64,000 nucleotides of DNA from Flavobacterium daemonense (GCF_007341385.1 NZ_VJYD01000007.1:1-64000), one strand, 5' to 3'. Shown: positions 16,798 to 27,101, counted from the first letter of the stretch. The notes: generated by a model from the letters alone, not told the origin. Numbers and translations: made by a program.

Positions 16798-16832
16798 AAA
16801 AAAAGCCGATAGTTCTAAAACTATCGGCTTTC
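16798..16832 (-). terminator. Terminator of argS
   Basis: AAGCCGATAGTT (16803-16814) and AACTATCGGCTT (16819-16830) form a 12-base stem with a 4-base loop. On the minus strand it is followed by TTTTTTTGATG-like sequence. Confidence 0.88.
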
Positions 16833-16854
16833 TAATATCTAAAAATTCCTCTTT

Positions 16855-18633
16855 TTACATTCTCTCCGGAACTTCAATTCCTAATAAGCTAAACGCAGAT
16901 TTGATAACCTCAGCAACTTTTTGAGAAAGCTGTACTCTGAAAATCTTTTTAATCAAATCAGCTTCACCTAAAATATGAACAGATTGATAGAACGAATTAT
17001 ATTCTTTCACCAAATCATATGTGTAGTTTGCAATTAATGCCGGACTATGATTTTGAGCGGCATTTTGAATTACTTCTGGAAAAAGTTCGATTTGTTTTAT
17101 CAGCTCCTTTTCTTTTTCGTGAAGTTCTTCGATAGTTGTTTTCTCAGAAAAATCAAAATCGGCTTTACGAATTATAGATTGGATTCTCGCATATGTGTAT
17201 TGAATAAACGGACCTGTATTTCCAGCAAAATCTACAGATTCTTCTGGGTTGAACAAAATACGTTTCTTTGGATCTACTTTTAAAATGTAATATTTCAAAG
17301 CACCAAGACCAATTGTTTTATACAATTTTGCTTTTTCTTCTGCAGAATAACTGTCTAATTTTCCTAAATCTTCTGAAATCTGTTTTGCAGTATCCGTCAT
17401 GTCCTGCATCAAATCATCGGCATCGACTACAGTTCCCTCACGGCTTTTCATTTTTCCAGAAGGCAAATCAACCATTCCGTATGACAAATGATACAAGCTT
17501 GAAGCCCAGTCAAAACCAAGTTTTTTCAAGATTAAAAACAGTACTTTAAAGTGATAATCTTGCTCGTTTCCAACTGTATAAACCATTCCACCAACATCTG
17601 GCATATCTTTTACACGCTGAATTGCAGTTCCAATATCCTGCGTCATATAAACTGCAGTTCCGTCAGAACGCAAAACAATTTTACGATCAAGGCCTTCATC
17701 TGTCAAATCAATCCAAACAGAACCGTCAGGATCTTTTTCGAAAACTCCTTTATCTAAACCTACCTGAACAACATCTTTTCCTAATAAATAGGTATTGCTT
17801 TCATAGTAATATTTATCGAAGTTAACTCCTAGATTATTGTAAGTTGTGGCAAAACCATCATAAACCCATTGGTTCATCATTTTCCAAAGTTCGATCACTT
17901 TTTCATCGCCGGCTTCCCATTTTTTAAGCATTTCCTGAGCTTCAATAATAATTGGAGCTTGTTTTTTTGCTTCTTCCTCAGTTTTCCCAGTTTCGATTAA
18001 TTGGTTGATTTCTGTTTTATAAGCTTTGTCAAACTCCACATAATATTTCCCAACTAATTTATCTCCTTTTAAATTTGAACTTTCTGGAGTTTCTCCGTTT
18101 CCGAATTTCTCCCAAGCCAACATCGATTTACAAATATGAATTCCACGATCGTTGATGATTTGCGTTTTATATACTTTTTTTCCTGACGCTTTTAAAATTT
18201 CGGCAACAGAATATCCTAACAAATTGTTACGAACGTGGCCTAAGTGCAAAGGCTTATTTGTATTTGGTGAAGAATATTCTACCATAACTGCTTTATCAGC
18301 AGGATCTGGTGAAACATAACCAAATTTTTGACTGTCTTTTATTTCATTAAAGAAATTCAAGTAATAACTGTCTGAAATAACAATATTCAAAAATCCTGAA
18401 ACTACATTAAAGCGAGCTACTTCAGAAACATTTTCAACTAGATAATTTCCAATTTTATTTCCAAGTTCGGCCGGATTGCTTTTGATGACTTTCAGCAATG
18501 GAAAAATTACCATAGTAATATCGCCTTCAAACTCTTTTCTAGTAGTCTGAAATTCGATTTTATCAACTGAAACATCAAATAATGCCTGAATTGCTTTTTG
18601 TATAGAAGGTGTAAGAATTTGTGATAATGACAT
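16855..18633 (-). CDS. argS: ArgS, arginyl-tRNA synthetase
   Basis: This class I synthetase charges tRNA-Arg in the cytosol. Seen: the N-terminal additional domain typical of ArgS (1-110), the SSPNTNKPLHLGHVRNNLLG segment with HLGH at 130-133, the KMKSREGTVVD counterpart of KMSKS at about 393, and the C-terminal anticodon-binding helical domain ending LLGIEVPERM. The 592-residue length is normal. The gene has its own terminator and a divergent neighbour, so it is probably monocistronic. Confidence 0.98.
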   Translation of the reverse strand: MSLSQILTPSIQKAIQALFDVSVDKIEFQTTRKEFEGDITMVIFPLLKVIKSNPAELGNKIGNYLVENVSEVARFNVVSGFLNIVISDSYYLNFFNEIKDSQKFGYVSPDPADKAVMVEYSSPNTNKPLHLGHVRNNLLGYSVAEILKASGKKVYKTQIINDRGIHICKSMLAWEKFGNGETPESSNLKGDKLVGKYYVEFDKAYKTEINQLIETGKTEEEAKKQAPIIIEAQEMLKKWEAGDEKVIELWKMMNQWVYDGFATTYNNLGVNFDKYYYESNTYLLGKDVVQVGLDKGVFEKDPDGSVWIDLTDEGLDRKIVLRSDGTAVYMTQDIGTAIQRVKDMPDVGGMVYTVGNEQDYHFKVLFLILKKLGFDWASSLYHLSYGMVDLPSGKMKSREGTVVDADDLMQDMTDTAKQISEDLGKLDSYSAEEKAKLYKTIGLGALKYYILKVDPKKRILFNPEESVDFAGNTGPFIQYTYARIQSIIRKADFDFSEKTTIEELHEKEKELIKQIELFPEVIQNAAQNHSPALIANYTYDLVKEYNSFYQSVHILGEADLIKKIFRVQLSQKVAEVIKSAFSLLGIEVPERM

Positions 18634-18958
18634 GTAACTTATTTTAAAGTGAGCAAAGATACAGCTTATTCATCAATTACAGAAAATGAAAAACATATAA
18701 AATCGAACAAAACGTTTAGAATTTCTTAAAAAAGCCTTTTAGATGAATGTTAAAATTATCAAAAAATCAAAACGCTAATCTGCTACAAAACAGAACATAT
18801 CAGAAAAAAATAAAAAAAATTTAAGTTTTTATTGTAACATATCAACCATAAAAGAGTCTTAATAGTGACTTTGAATTTATTTGAAGCAAAAAAAATCTAA
18901 CAAAAACAAAAAAACAAATCATCATCATCAATCAAATCAAAATAATCAAGTACTAATT
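18634..18958. other. Divergent AT-rich intergenic region, 325 bases
   Basis: This gap separates argS (leftward) from a TonB receptor gene (rightward). It is very A-rich, with runs such as AAAAAAATAAAAAAAATTT near 18805-18823. I see no gene, no convincing -33/-7 pair and no strong hairpin. A TTTATTTG near 18878 could serve as a -7 element. Confidence 0.5.
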
Positions 18959-21376
18959 ATGAAATTAAAATTTTTTCTGTTTGCATTATTCAGTTTAATC
19001 GCAACAGCACAGGCCCAGAATTCGGGGACAGTCTCCGGAAAAATTATCGAGAAATCGAATAACGCACCTATTTCGTATGCAACTGTTTCCATCAAAGACA
19101 ATGGCAAAGTTGTGTCTGGGGTCAACACAGACGACAATGGGGATTTTAGCATCAAAAATTTAGCATTAAAAAGCTACACAATCGAAATTCAATACATTGG
19201 TTTCAAAAAATACGTTGGTTCTTTAATTTTAAGCGAAAACAGAAAAACGGCTACCGTAAACGTTTCTCTTGAAGAAGAAGCAACTCAATTAAAAGGAGTA
19301 AATATTGTCGCTGAGCGCTCTACAATTGAGCAAAAAATTGACCGCAAGGTAATTACTGTTGGAAAAGATTTGACCACTGCTGGAGCTTCGGCATCTGACA
19401 TTATGAGCAATATCCCATCAGTAAACGTAGATCAAGACGGAAAACTTTCGCTTCGCGGAAACGACAATGTGCGTGTATTAATCGACGGGCGTCCATCAAA
19501 TATTGATCCTGCTCAATTATTAAAACAAATTCCTTCGACTTCCATCAAAAAAATCGAATTGATTACAAATCCAAGTGCTAAATATAATCCAGAAGGAATG
19601 TCTGGAATTATCAATATCGTGTTGCACAAGAATGCCAATACAGGTTTCAACGGAAGCTACAGTGGCGGTATTACTTTTGGAGAAACTGCAAAATACAATC
19701 AGTCACTAGATTTGAATTACAAAACCGGAAAAGTGAATTTCTTCGGGAATGGAGGTCAAAACTTTGGAACGTATTACAATAAAGGACACATTCAAAGATT
19801 TGATCAGGATATTACTCAAAACTTGAACATTTCAAATGAAAATGATAATTACCTATACAAACTAGGTATGGATTATTTGATTAACGATCACAATACTTTA
19901 TCATTTTACACGAATCAAAACAAATCGACTGGAAACGGAAATGTAATTACTGATATTGATTATAAAAACGGCGATCCAAATATTTTGAACATTTACCAAA
20001 ATTCAACTTACAAGGGACCAAGCACAACTGGAACTTATAATTTAGCGTACAAGCATATTTTCAAAAAAGAAGGACATACTTTAGATTTTGAAGGAAACTA
20101 CAGCGACACTAAAGTAGATCAAAATGCTACTTTTAATACGCAGACAACAAGACCTGACAATTCAGCAAACAACGTTCTTTACAGCGATATGATTGGCGAT
20201 CAGCGAAAATTAAGCACTTTAAACGTTGATTACGTAAATCCGTTAAACGACAAAACCACTCTTGAAGCTGGTACTGAAGCAAGAATCACGAGAACAAATA
20301 ATGATTACAACACTGGCAACCCTTTAGTTCCTATTGATCAAAGAGTTTCAAACTATACTTATGACACTGATATTTATTCAGCTTATGTAACATTTGGACA
20401 AAAGTTCAAAAAATTCAGCTACCAATTAGGAACCCGTTTTGAAAACTATAAAGTTCAAGCGAACTTAAATCACGGTCAAGATAAATTTAATGACGACTAT
20501 TTTACATTATATCCGTCAGCTTATTTGACCTATAATTTGAATGAGAAAAACGTATTGCAATTCAGCTACAGCCGTCGTGTTGACCGCCCAAGCTTAGAGC
20601 AGACAAAACCTATTCGTGAATTTTCTACTCCGTTAGTAACTTCATACGGAAATCCTGAATTGAGACCCCAGTTTACAAATTCTGTTGAAGTAAATTATAC
20701 TAAAACGCTTGAAAAAGGAAGCATAACTGCCGGTGTTTATGTAAGAAGTATTAATGATCAAATTAGCAGAACTTTAAGTCCAGATCCAAACGATCCATCT
20801 GGATACAAGCAAATTTTAAGTTACACAAATTACGATCATAACAGTGCTTACGGTTTTGATGCGTCTTTCAATTATAAAATCACGAAATGGTGGGATATCC
20901 AGCCATCTATCGATTTTTCGAGCATCAAACAACAAGGAGTTGTTTTCAAATTTGATCCTGCAACAGGTACAAGTTCACCAATGGAACGCAGCGTTACTAC
21001 ATCTGCGTTTAATGGACGTATGAACTCAAACTTCAAGCCAACGAAACGTTTAAGTTTCTTATTGTTTGGATTTTACAGAGGACCAGTTGAAGATGTTCAG
21101 CAAAACAGACATGAAATGTACAAAATGGACATAGGTTCACGTTATACATTATTAGATAACAAAATGAATATCAGCGTTCGTTTCAACGATGTATTCAAAA
21201 CAATGAAATATTCGTTTGACGGAGTTTATCCTTATCCGCAAACAGGTCAGTTTTCATGGGAAAGCAGAACTGTATATTTAGGTTTGACTTACAACTTTGG
21301 AGGAGGAAAAATCAAAAATTTACAGCGTAAACAAAGAGAAGATAACACTAATAAAGGTGGTGGCGGAATGTTTTAA
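18959..21376 (+). CDS. TonB-dependent receptor-like outer-membrane barrel with carboxypeptidase-like N-terminal domain
   Basis: I use the ATG at 18959 (MKLKFFLFALFSLIATAQAQ), because it opens a signal peptide; the in-frame ATG at 18881 adds only a low-complexity K/N/Q stretch. After the signal there is a carboxypeptidase-regulatory-like beta-sandwich (about 25-110, SGTVSGKIIEKSNNAPISYA), then a plug (DIMSNIPSVNVDQDGKLSLR, VRVLIDGRPS). The barrel ends in YLGLTYNFGGGK and a Lys/Arg/Gly-rich tail (NKGGGGMF). Mature length is about 785 residues. It belongs to the outer-membrane beta-barrel family 3 type receptors; no SusD partner is nearby, so the substrate is unknown. Confidence 0.88.
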   Translation: MKLKFFLFALFSLIATAQAQNSGTVSGKIIEKSNNAPISYATVSIKDNGKVVSGVNTDDNGDFSIKNLALKSYTIEIQYIGFKKYVGSLILSENRKTATVNVSLEEEATQLKGVNIVAERSTIEQKIDRKVITVGKDLTTAGASASDIMSNIPSVNVDQDGKLSLRGNDNVRVLIDGRPSNIDPAQLLKQIPSTSIKKIELITNPSAKYNPEGMSGIINIVLHKNANTGFNGSYSGGITFGETAKYNQSLDLNYKTGKVNFFGNGGQNFGTYYNKGHIQRFDQDITQNLNISNENDNYLYKLGMDYLINDHNTLSFYTNQNKSTGNGNVITDIDYKNGDPNILNIYQNSTYKGPSTTGTYNLAYKHIFKKEGHTLDFEGNYSDTKVDQNATFNTQTTRPDNSANNVLYSDMIGDQRKLSTLNVDYVNPLNDKTTLEAGTEARITRTNNDYNTGNPLVPIDQRVSNYTYDTDIYSAYVTFGQKFKKFSYQLGTRFENYKVQANLNHGQDKFNDDYFTLYPSAYLTYNLNEKNVLQFSYSRRVDRPSLEQTKPIREFSTPLVTSYGNPELRPQFTNSVEVNYTKTLEKGSITAGVYVRSINDQISRTLSPDPNDPSGYKQILSYTNYDHNSAYGFDASFNYKITKWWDIQPSIDFSSIKQQGVVFKFDPATGTSSPMERSVTTSAFNGRMNSNFKPTKRLSFLLFGFYRGPVEDVQQNRHEMYKMDIGSRYTLLDNKMNISVRFNDVFKTMKYSFDGVYPYPQTGQFSWESRTVYLGLTYNFGGGKIKNLQRKQREDNTNKGGGGMF

Positions 21377-21420
21377 TCCCACTTTGATTAGTAGATTTTA
21401 ATAGTTCTTGTAGAAAAGAA

Positions 21421-21452
21421 AAGCCTGGAGTATGCCAACTCCAGGCTTTTTT
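21421..21452. terminator. Terminator between the TonB receptor and cutC (works on both strands)
   Basis: AAGCCTGGAGT (21421-21431) pairs with ACTCCAGGCTT (21438-21448), followed by T6. The convergent genes stop at 21376 and 21469. Confidence 0.88.
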
Positions 21453-21468
21453 ATTTTAATAATTTGTT

Positions 21469-22140
21469 TTACAAAAAATTTCGCAGTTCTTTTATTTCTT
21501 CTGGATTTGCAGTTTCTGATTTATCTGTAATTGCTGAGGAATGATAAAAAGTTGGCTGTAATTTATCCTGCAATAATTTAATATTTGAAGATCTCAGTCC
21601 TCCACCGGGCATGATTTCGATTCGGTCTTTGGCCAATTTTTGAAGCAATTCTAAATCGAAAATTCCTTCTTCAACATTTCGTGCTTTTCCCGAAGTCAAA
21701 ATAGTTTTAAAACCACAATCAATTACATCTTCAAGTCCTTTTTCAAGAGATTCGACAACGTCAAAAGCACGATGAAAAGTACATGAAAGCGGATGCGCCA
21801 AATGAACTAATTCCCTATTTTGTCTTTTATTGATTTTTCCGTTCGCTTTTAAAATTCCGAAAACAAAACCATCAACACCGAGTTTTTTATACTGTTTGAT
21901 ATCTTGTTTCATTTCTGTAAGCTCTTCGTCAGAATAAACAAAATCGCCACCGCGAGGCCTAATAATAACGTGCATTTTTATGTTTACGCTTTCGCGGACT
22001 TTCACTACTAAAATAGAATTTGGCGTTGTTCCTCCTAACTCCATGTTTTCGCACAGCTCAATTCTGTCCGCACCATTTTCCTGAGCAATCAAGGCCGATT
22101 CGTAATTAAAACATGCTATTTCAAGTTGATTTTTTTTCAT
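21469..22140 (-). CDS. cutC: CutC-family protein
   Basis: This cytosolic TIM-barrel protein of 223 residues carries the CutC signatures: LEIACFNYESALIAQENGAD, RIELCENMELGGTTPN, VIIRPRGGDFVYS, CTFHRAFDV, ILTSGKA and IMPGGGLR. The family was first linked to copper tolerance, but its biochemical role remains unsettled. It is somewhat shorter than the E. coli protein (about 248). It lies after a long palindromic repeat and convergent to a TonB receptor gene; no copper genes are near. Confidence 0.92.
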   Translation of the reverse strand: MKKNQLEIACFNYESALIAQENGADRIELCENMELGGTTPNSILVVKVRESVNIKMHVIIRPRGGDFVYSDEELTEMKQDIKQYKKLGVDGFVFGILKANGKINKRQNRELVHLAHPLSCTFHRAFDVVESLEKGLEDVIDCGFKTILTSGKARNVEEGIFDLELLQKLAKDRIEIMPGGGLRSSNIKLLQDKLQPTFYHSSAITDKSETANPEEIKELRNFL

Positions 22141-22168
22141 TGTAGATTAACGCTATTTTCTTCTGGCT

Positions 22169-22251
22169 TGTCATTGCGAGGAACGAAGCAATCTCATTCA
22201 AATTAGAAACGCAGTATTGCATGTGAGATTGCTTCGTTCCTCGCAATGACA
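22169..22251. repeat. Long perfect palindrome, 28-base arms (family member 1)
   Basis: The arms at 22169-22196 and 22224-22251 are exact reverse complements (left arm begins TGTCATTGCGAGGAACGAAG) around a 27-base loop. The same family occurs at 42673-42780. It fills the gap between cutC and fabH; a 62-residue reading frame across it is not a gene. Confidence 0.9.
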
Positions 22252-22320
22252 CAAACAAAATTATAAAAAAACCTGCTCCAAAATGAAGCAGGTTTAAAAT
22301 ATAATGCAAGATGAATTAAT

Positions 22321-23328
22321 TTACCATTTGATAATTGCGCTCGCCCAAGTGAATCCACTTCCGAAAGCGGCTAAAACTACTGTATCCCCAGATTTTATTT
22401 TTCCTTGTTCCCAAGCTTCGGTCAAAGCAATTGGAATAGAAGCTGCAGTTGTATTTCCATATTTCTGAATATTATTATGAACTTGATCGTCTGTCAATTT
22501 AAATTTATTCTGAATGAATTGCGAAATTCTCAAATTCGCCTGATGCGGAATCAACATATCAATGTCAGAAACCTGCAAACCATTTGCTTCTAAACCTTCA
22601 TTGATTACTTCGGCAAAACGAACTACTGCATTTTTAAACACAAATTGTCCGTTCATATAAGGATAATAACTTTCGTCGTTTGGATCGTTATCTGCAATAA
22701 TATCCGTTACCCAGCGCGCTCCCATTCCCGGCGCCTGCAATGCTAACTCTTCAGCATGCTGTCCTTCTGAATGTAAATGCGTTGATAAAATTCCTTTTGT
22801 CAAATCTTCTTCACGGCTCAAAACAGCTGCTCCTGCTCCGTCTCCAAAAATAACTGAAACGCCACGTCCGCGAGTTGTCATGTCTAATCCTGTCGAATGT
22901 ACTTCAGAACCAATAACCAAAATATTTTTATACATTCCGGTTTTAATATATTGATCAGCAACAGAAATCGCATAAACAAAACCAGAACATTGATTTCTTA
23001 CATCTAAAGCTCCAACTGTTCTTAATCCTAAATCACGTTGCACTAAAACTCCAGGGCCTGGAAAATAGTAATCTGGACTTAAGGTTGCAAAAACTACAAA
23101 ATCAATATCTTCTTTGGCTACGCCAGAACGTTCTATTGCAATTTTAGCCGCTTTTACTCCCATTGAAGTTGTGGTATCTTCTCCACGAATGATATGTCTG
23201 CGCTCCTGAATTCCAGTTCTTTCCTGAATCCATTCGTCATTAGTATCCATAATCTTAGACAAATCATCGTTGGTCACAACATTTGAAGGAACATAATATC
23301 CTAAGCCCGCTATTTTTGAATGATACAT
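22321..23328 (-). CDS. fabH: FabH, 3-oxoacyl-ACP synthase III
   Basis: This enzyme condenses an acyl-CoA primer with malonyl-ACP to start fatty-acid synthesis. The Cys-His-Asn triad is visible: Cys114 in RNQCSGFVYA, His262 in IPHQANLRI, and Asn292 in KYGNTTAAS. The glycine-rich C-terminus is AAFGSGFTWASAIIKW. The 335-residue length and the start MYHSKIAGLGYYVPS are normal. It is not in the usual plsX-fabH context here, so it may be one of several FabH copies in the genome. Confidence 0.95.
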   Translation of the reverse strand: MYHSKIAGLGYYVPSNVVTNDDLSKIMDTNDEWIQERTGIQERRHIIRGEDTTTSMGVKAAKIAIERSGVAKEDIDFVVFATLSPDYYFPGPGVLVQRDLGLRTVGALDVRNQCSGFVYAISVADQYIKTGMYKNILVIGSEVHSTGLDMTTRGRGVSVIFGDGAGAAVLSREEDLTKGILSTHLHSEGQHAEELALQAPGMGARWVTDIIADNDPNDESYYPYMNGQFVFKNAVVRFAEVINEGLEANGLQVSDIDMLIPHQANLRISQFIQNKFKLTDDQVHNNIQKYGNTTAASIPIALTEAWEQGKIKSGDTVVLAAFGSGFTWASAIIKW

Positions 23329-23591
23329 ATTCTTTTATTGTTTGTTAAAAAATTGGATTGCAAATTTACGTATAGTTTAAAACATAAGCACCCAAATTAC
23401 TATTTTTTTCGTTATTGACAATTTAATATACTTTAATTCTAAAGTTCGATAAAACTTTTTCTTTTAAGAAAAATCAGTATTTTGTTAAAAATGATGAAAA
23501 CTATTGAAAATATGCTTTAAAATGTAACAAGATTAAAGTACATTAGTCAAACATTACGAATACCATTTTTTAAACCCCTAAAATTCAAATT

Positions 23592-26003
23592 ATGAAATTA
23601 AAGGTTACGCTACTCTTATTTCTAAACTTTGGTTTTTTAGCTTTTGCCCAAGAAAGCTTGACTTATCAAAAACCTCCCAAATCAATTTTAGATTTAGCCG
23701 ATTACGAACGAGCTCCAACTGTATCAATGGATACTAAAAAGGAATATATGTTATTAATGTATAGGCCGACTTATAAAACATTAGACGACTTAAACCAAGA
23801 AGAACTTCGTTTGGGCGGGTTAAGAATCAATCCTATTACTAATATTTCAAGTTCTGTAACGTATTTGAACAATTTAAAAGTTCGAAAAATCAACAGCAAG
23901 GAAGAAGTACAAGTTACAGGTTTACCAAGCAATCCAAAAATCAGCAATATTTTATGGTCGCCAAATGACAAAAAAATATTGTTCTCGAATACTGCCGCTA
24001 CAGGAGTTGAACTTTGGGTTATAGATGTTGCAACGGCAAGTGCTACAAAACTTACCGATGCTACTGTAAATGCAAATCTTGGAAATCCGTTTAGCTGGTT
24101 TTCAGACAATGAAACGATTTTGGTAAAAATGCTTCCAAAAAACAGACAACCATTATTGGATGCTAAAAAAGATTTGCCAACCGGACCAATTATTTCAAAT
24201 ACTTCTGGAGAAAAATCTCAAAACAGAACGTATCCAGATATGCTGAAAAACAGAAATGACGAGATAAATTTTGAAAATATCGTTACTTCTGAGTTGTATA
24301 AAGTGAACCTAAAAGGAGATGCTGTTTTATTTAAAGATGCTGCAATGTACTATGGAGAAAGAATTTCGCCAGACGGAAATTACATTATGCTGACAACTAT
24401 TCAAAAACCATTTTCATATGTTGTGCCTTTATATAGATTCCCTTCACGAACTATTGTTTATGATGCAAGAGGGAAAGAAATCAAAACTGTAAACGAGGTT
24501 CCGTTAAACGAAATAATTCCTAAAGGTTTTATGGCAGTTCGAAAAGGAAAACGTGAAATGGCTTGGAGAAACGACAAACCTGCTACATTAGCATACGTAA
24601 CTGCTTTAGATGAAGGAGATCCAGCAAACAAAGTAGAATTTAGAGATGAAGTTTTCTTGTGGGAAGCGCCTTTTGCAAACGATCCGACTTCATTAGCAAA
24701 AGTGCCTCAGCGTTTTAGCGATATAACTTGGGGAAATGACAATGTTGCGGTTCTTTCTGACGAATGGTACGATACTCGTAATACAAAAACGTATTTAATC
24801 AATCCGTCAAATCCAAGTGAACAGCCAAAACTGATTACAGACAGAAATTCGCAAGATGTTTATTCTGATCCAGGGGTTTTTGAAACAAAGAAAAACGAAT
24901 ACAACAAATATGTTTTAGCGATTGAAAGCGACAATGCTTTCCGCATTGGGGACGGATTTACTAAAGCGGGTCAGTTTCCTTTTATAGACGAATTTAATTT
25001 GAAAACATTAAAATCAAAACGTCTTTACACTTCTTCTTATAAAGACAAAAAAGAAGATTTATTAGAAATTGAAGATTTTAAATCGGGTAAAGTTTTAGTT
25101 CAGATTCAGTCTAAAAGTGAATACCCGAATTATTATTTCAGAAATATTAAAAAACAAAACAGCCTGACTCCTATTACCGCTTTTAAAAATCCGTTTGAAA
25201 GCATAAAAGATGTGAGTAAAGAAGTTATCAAATACAAACGTAAAGATGGTGTTGAACTTTCTGGAACTTTATATTTGCCAGCTGGCTACGACAAGGTTAA
25301 AAAAGAAAAACTGCCTTTATTGATCTGGGCGTATCCAGCAGAATATAAAGACAGAAACAGCGCCGGGCAATCGACTCAAAATTCAAACGAGTTTACTTTC
25401 CCTTATTACGGTTCGTTTGTTTATTGGGTAACAAGAGGTTATGTTGTTCTTGATGATGCTGCTTTCCCAATTATTGGAGAAGGCACAACAGAACCAAACG
25501 ACAACTTTATTTCGCAATTAGTTGACAATGCCGAAGCTGCGATCAATGCTGTAGATGCTTTAGGATATATCAACCGTAAAAAAGTAGCAGTTGGCGGACA
25601 CTCCTATGGTGCTTTTATGACTGCTAACTTATTGACGCATTCTAATCTTTTTGCGTGTGGAATTGCAAGAAGTGGTGCATACAACAGAACTTTGACTCCA
25701 TTTGGATTCCAAACAGAACAACGCAACTATTGGGAAGTTCCTGAAGTTTACAATACCATGTCGCCTTTCATAAATGCTGACAAAATGAAAACACCAATTT
25801 TATTAGTTCACGGTGAAGCCGATAATAATCCAGGAACTTTTACTTTGCAGACAGAACGTTATTTCCAAGCATTAAAAGGTTTAGGTGCCAATGCAAGAAT
25901 GGTAATTTTGCCAAAAGAAGCGCATAGTTATGTAGCTAAAGAAAATATTTTCCACCTGCTGTGGGAACAAGATCAGTTTTTAGAAAAATATCTAAAGAAC
26001 TAA
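23592..26003 (+). CDS. Exported S9-family (prolyl oligopeptidase-type) peptidase
   Basis: Signal peptide (1-19, ending LAFAQE), a beta-propeller-like domain (about 40-550), then an alpha/beta-hydrolase catalytic domain. The catalytic residues seen are Ser671 in GGHSYGAFM, Asp in HGEADNNPG (about 747) and His778 in KEAHSY. At 803 residues it resembles the exported S9 peptidases common in Bacteroidota, which degrade peptides in the periplasm. It has no operon partners and its own terminator. Confidence 0.93.
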   Translation: MKLKVTLLLFLNFGFLAFAQESLTYQKPPKSILDLADYERAPTVSMDTKKEYMLLMYRPTYKTLDDLNQEELRLGGLRINPITNISSSVTYLNNLKVRKINSKEEVQVTGLPSNPKISNILWSPNDKKILFSNTAATGVELWVIDVATASATKLTDATVNANLGNPFSWFSDNETILVKMLPKNRQPLLDAKKDLPTGPIISNTSGEKSQNRTYPDMLKNRNDEINFENIVTSELYKVNLKGDAVLFKDAAMYYGERISPDGNYIMLTTIQKPFSYVVPLYRFPSRTIVYDARGKEIKTVNEVPLNEIIPKGFMAVRKGKREMAWRNDKPATLAYVTALDEGDPANKVEFRDEVFLWEAPFANDPTSLAKVPQRFSDITWGNDNVAVLSDEWYDTRNTKTYLINPSNPSEQPKLITDRNSQDVYSDPGVFETKKNEYNKYVLAIESDNAFRIGDGFTKAGQFPFIDEFNLKTLKSKRLYTSSYKDKKEDLLEIEDFKSGKVLVQIQSKSEYPNYYFRNIKKQNSLTPITAFKNPFESIKDVSKEVIKYKRKDGVELSGTLYLPAGYDKVKKEKLPLLIWAYPAEYKDRNSAGQSTQNSNEFTFPYYGSFVYWVTRGYVVLDDAAFPIIGEGTTEPNDNFISQLVDNAEAAINAVDALGYINRKKVAVGGHSYGAFMTANLLTHSNLFACGIARSGAYNRTLTPFGFQTEQRNYWEVPEVYNTMSPFINADKMKTPILLVHGEADNNPGTFTLQTERYFQALKGLGANARMVILPKEAHSYVAKENIFHLLWEQDQFLEKYLKN

Positions 26004-26027
26004 ATTCATTAATTTGATTCCAAAATT

Positions 26028-26060
26028 AAACCCGACAGCTTTTTAAAACCTGTCGGGTTT
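26028..26060 (+). terminator. Terminator of the S9 peptidase gene
   Basis: AAACCCGACAG (26028-26038) pairs with CTGTCGGGTTT (26050-26060); T-rich sequence follows. It can also serve the convergent ABC gene. Confidence 0.85.
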
Positions 26061-26097
26061 GTTATTTTAAAAATTATCAAATTGACACATTCTCTAC

Positions 26098-27048
26098 TTA
26101 AAGATAATTTAAGCCAAGGAAAATTTCTTGTTCCAAAGGCAAATCAATTTCACTTTCAAAAAAGATCAATTGTCTTTTGTAAACGGTTTCAATCAAATAA
26201 TGATTTCCTCTAAAATAAGTTCGTCTGATTTTTACCGGAAGCTTAGATTCAGCAACCATTTTAAACTGATGCGGATACACTAATGTTTTATGCGTTTCAT
26301 CACTGTAATCAAGCAACAAATGTGTTGCTACTTCATTTACTTCACCAAATAATGAAGCCACATATTTAGTTTCTGGATCTTCGTATATTTTTGTTGGATT
26401 GCCTTTTACGATCACTTCGCCATTTCGCATTACAATGGCTTCATCAGCAAATGACAAAGCATCTGTGCTGTCGTGTGTCGCAATAATAGTCGTAATTCCT
26501 TTTTGTTTTAAATATCGAAACAAATTTCGGCGCAAGGCATTTTTTCTAAAAGCATCAATCTGACTGAAAGGTTCGTCAAGCAAAATTACTTCTGGTTCTA
26601 ATGCCAAAACACGAACCAAAGCCACTCTCTGCTGCTGTCCTCCACTCAAAAATTTGGTTTTAACATTGGCGAAATTTTCCATTTCTACCATTTCCAATAA
26701 TTCCTGCACACGCAGTTTTTTCATATTGGCAAAACCGTTTGATAAAAATTTACCAACATTCTCTGCTACAGTTTCATAAGGAGACAAATCAAAATCCTGA
26801 GCCAAATATTTCATATAAGGCATTCCCGGAATCAAATTGTATTTTGGACCTAAAACAGGTTTTTCATCATAAAAAATCTTGCCTTCGTCTAAATCATACA
26901 AACCATAAATCAATTTTAGAAGCGTACTTTTTCCGCATCCGCTTTCCCCGATAATGGCAATATTTTCGCCTTTATTTACAGTAAAAGAAACGTTATTTAT
27001 AACGGGTTTGTCAGTGTACGAAAAAGAAATATTTTGAATGTCGAGCAT
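26098..27048 (-). CDS. ABC transporter ATP-binding protein, solitary
   Basis: With the start at 27048 (MLDIQNISFSYTD) the protein has 316 residues. Walker A GESGCGKST at 34-42, signature LSGGQQQRVALVR, Walker B VILLDEPF and the switch His in TIIATHDS are present. After the ATPase domain (to about 230) comes a C-terminal extension (about 235-316) resembling the beta-rich regulatory (TOBE-like) domain of importer ATPases such as CysA or PotA. No permease or binding-protein gene is adjacent, so the substrate cannot be read from context. An ATG at 27069 is also in frame. Confidence 0.88.
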   Translation of the reverse strand: MLDIQNISFSYTDKPVINNVSFTVNKGENIAIIGESGCGKSTLLKLIYGLYDLDEGKIFYDEKPVLGPKYNLIPGMPYMKYLAQDFDLSPYETVAENVGKFLSNGFANMKKLRVQELLEMVEMENFANVKTKFLSGGQQQRVALVRVLALEPEVILLDEPFSQIDAFRKNALRRNLFRYLKQKGITTIIATHDSTDALSFADEAIVMRNGEVIVKGNPTKIYEDPETKYVASLFGEVNEVATHLLLDYSDETHKTLVYPHQFKMVAESKLPVKIRRTYFRGNHYLIETVYKRQLIFFESEIDLPLEQEIFLGLNYL

Positions 27049-27101
27049 GAGTTGAATTTGAGAGTTCAAATTTACAATGTTTAATTCCTAAAGTCAAAAA
27101 A

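Noticed and set aside
22121..22309. Reading frame of 62 codons on the minus strand between cutC and fabH
   Set aside because: It runs through the 28-base palindrome and overlaps the cutC start. The coding look comes from the repeat.
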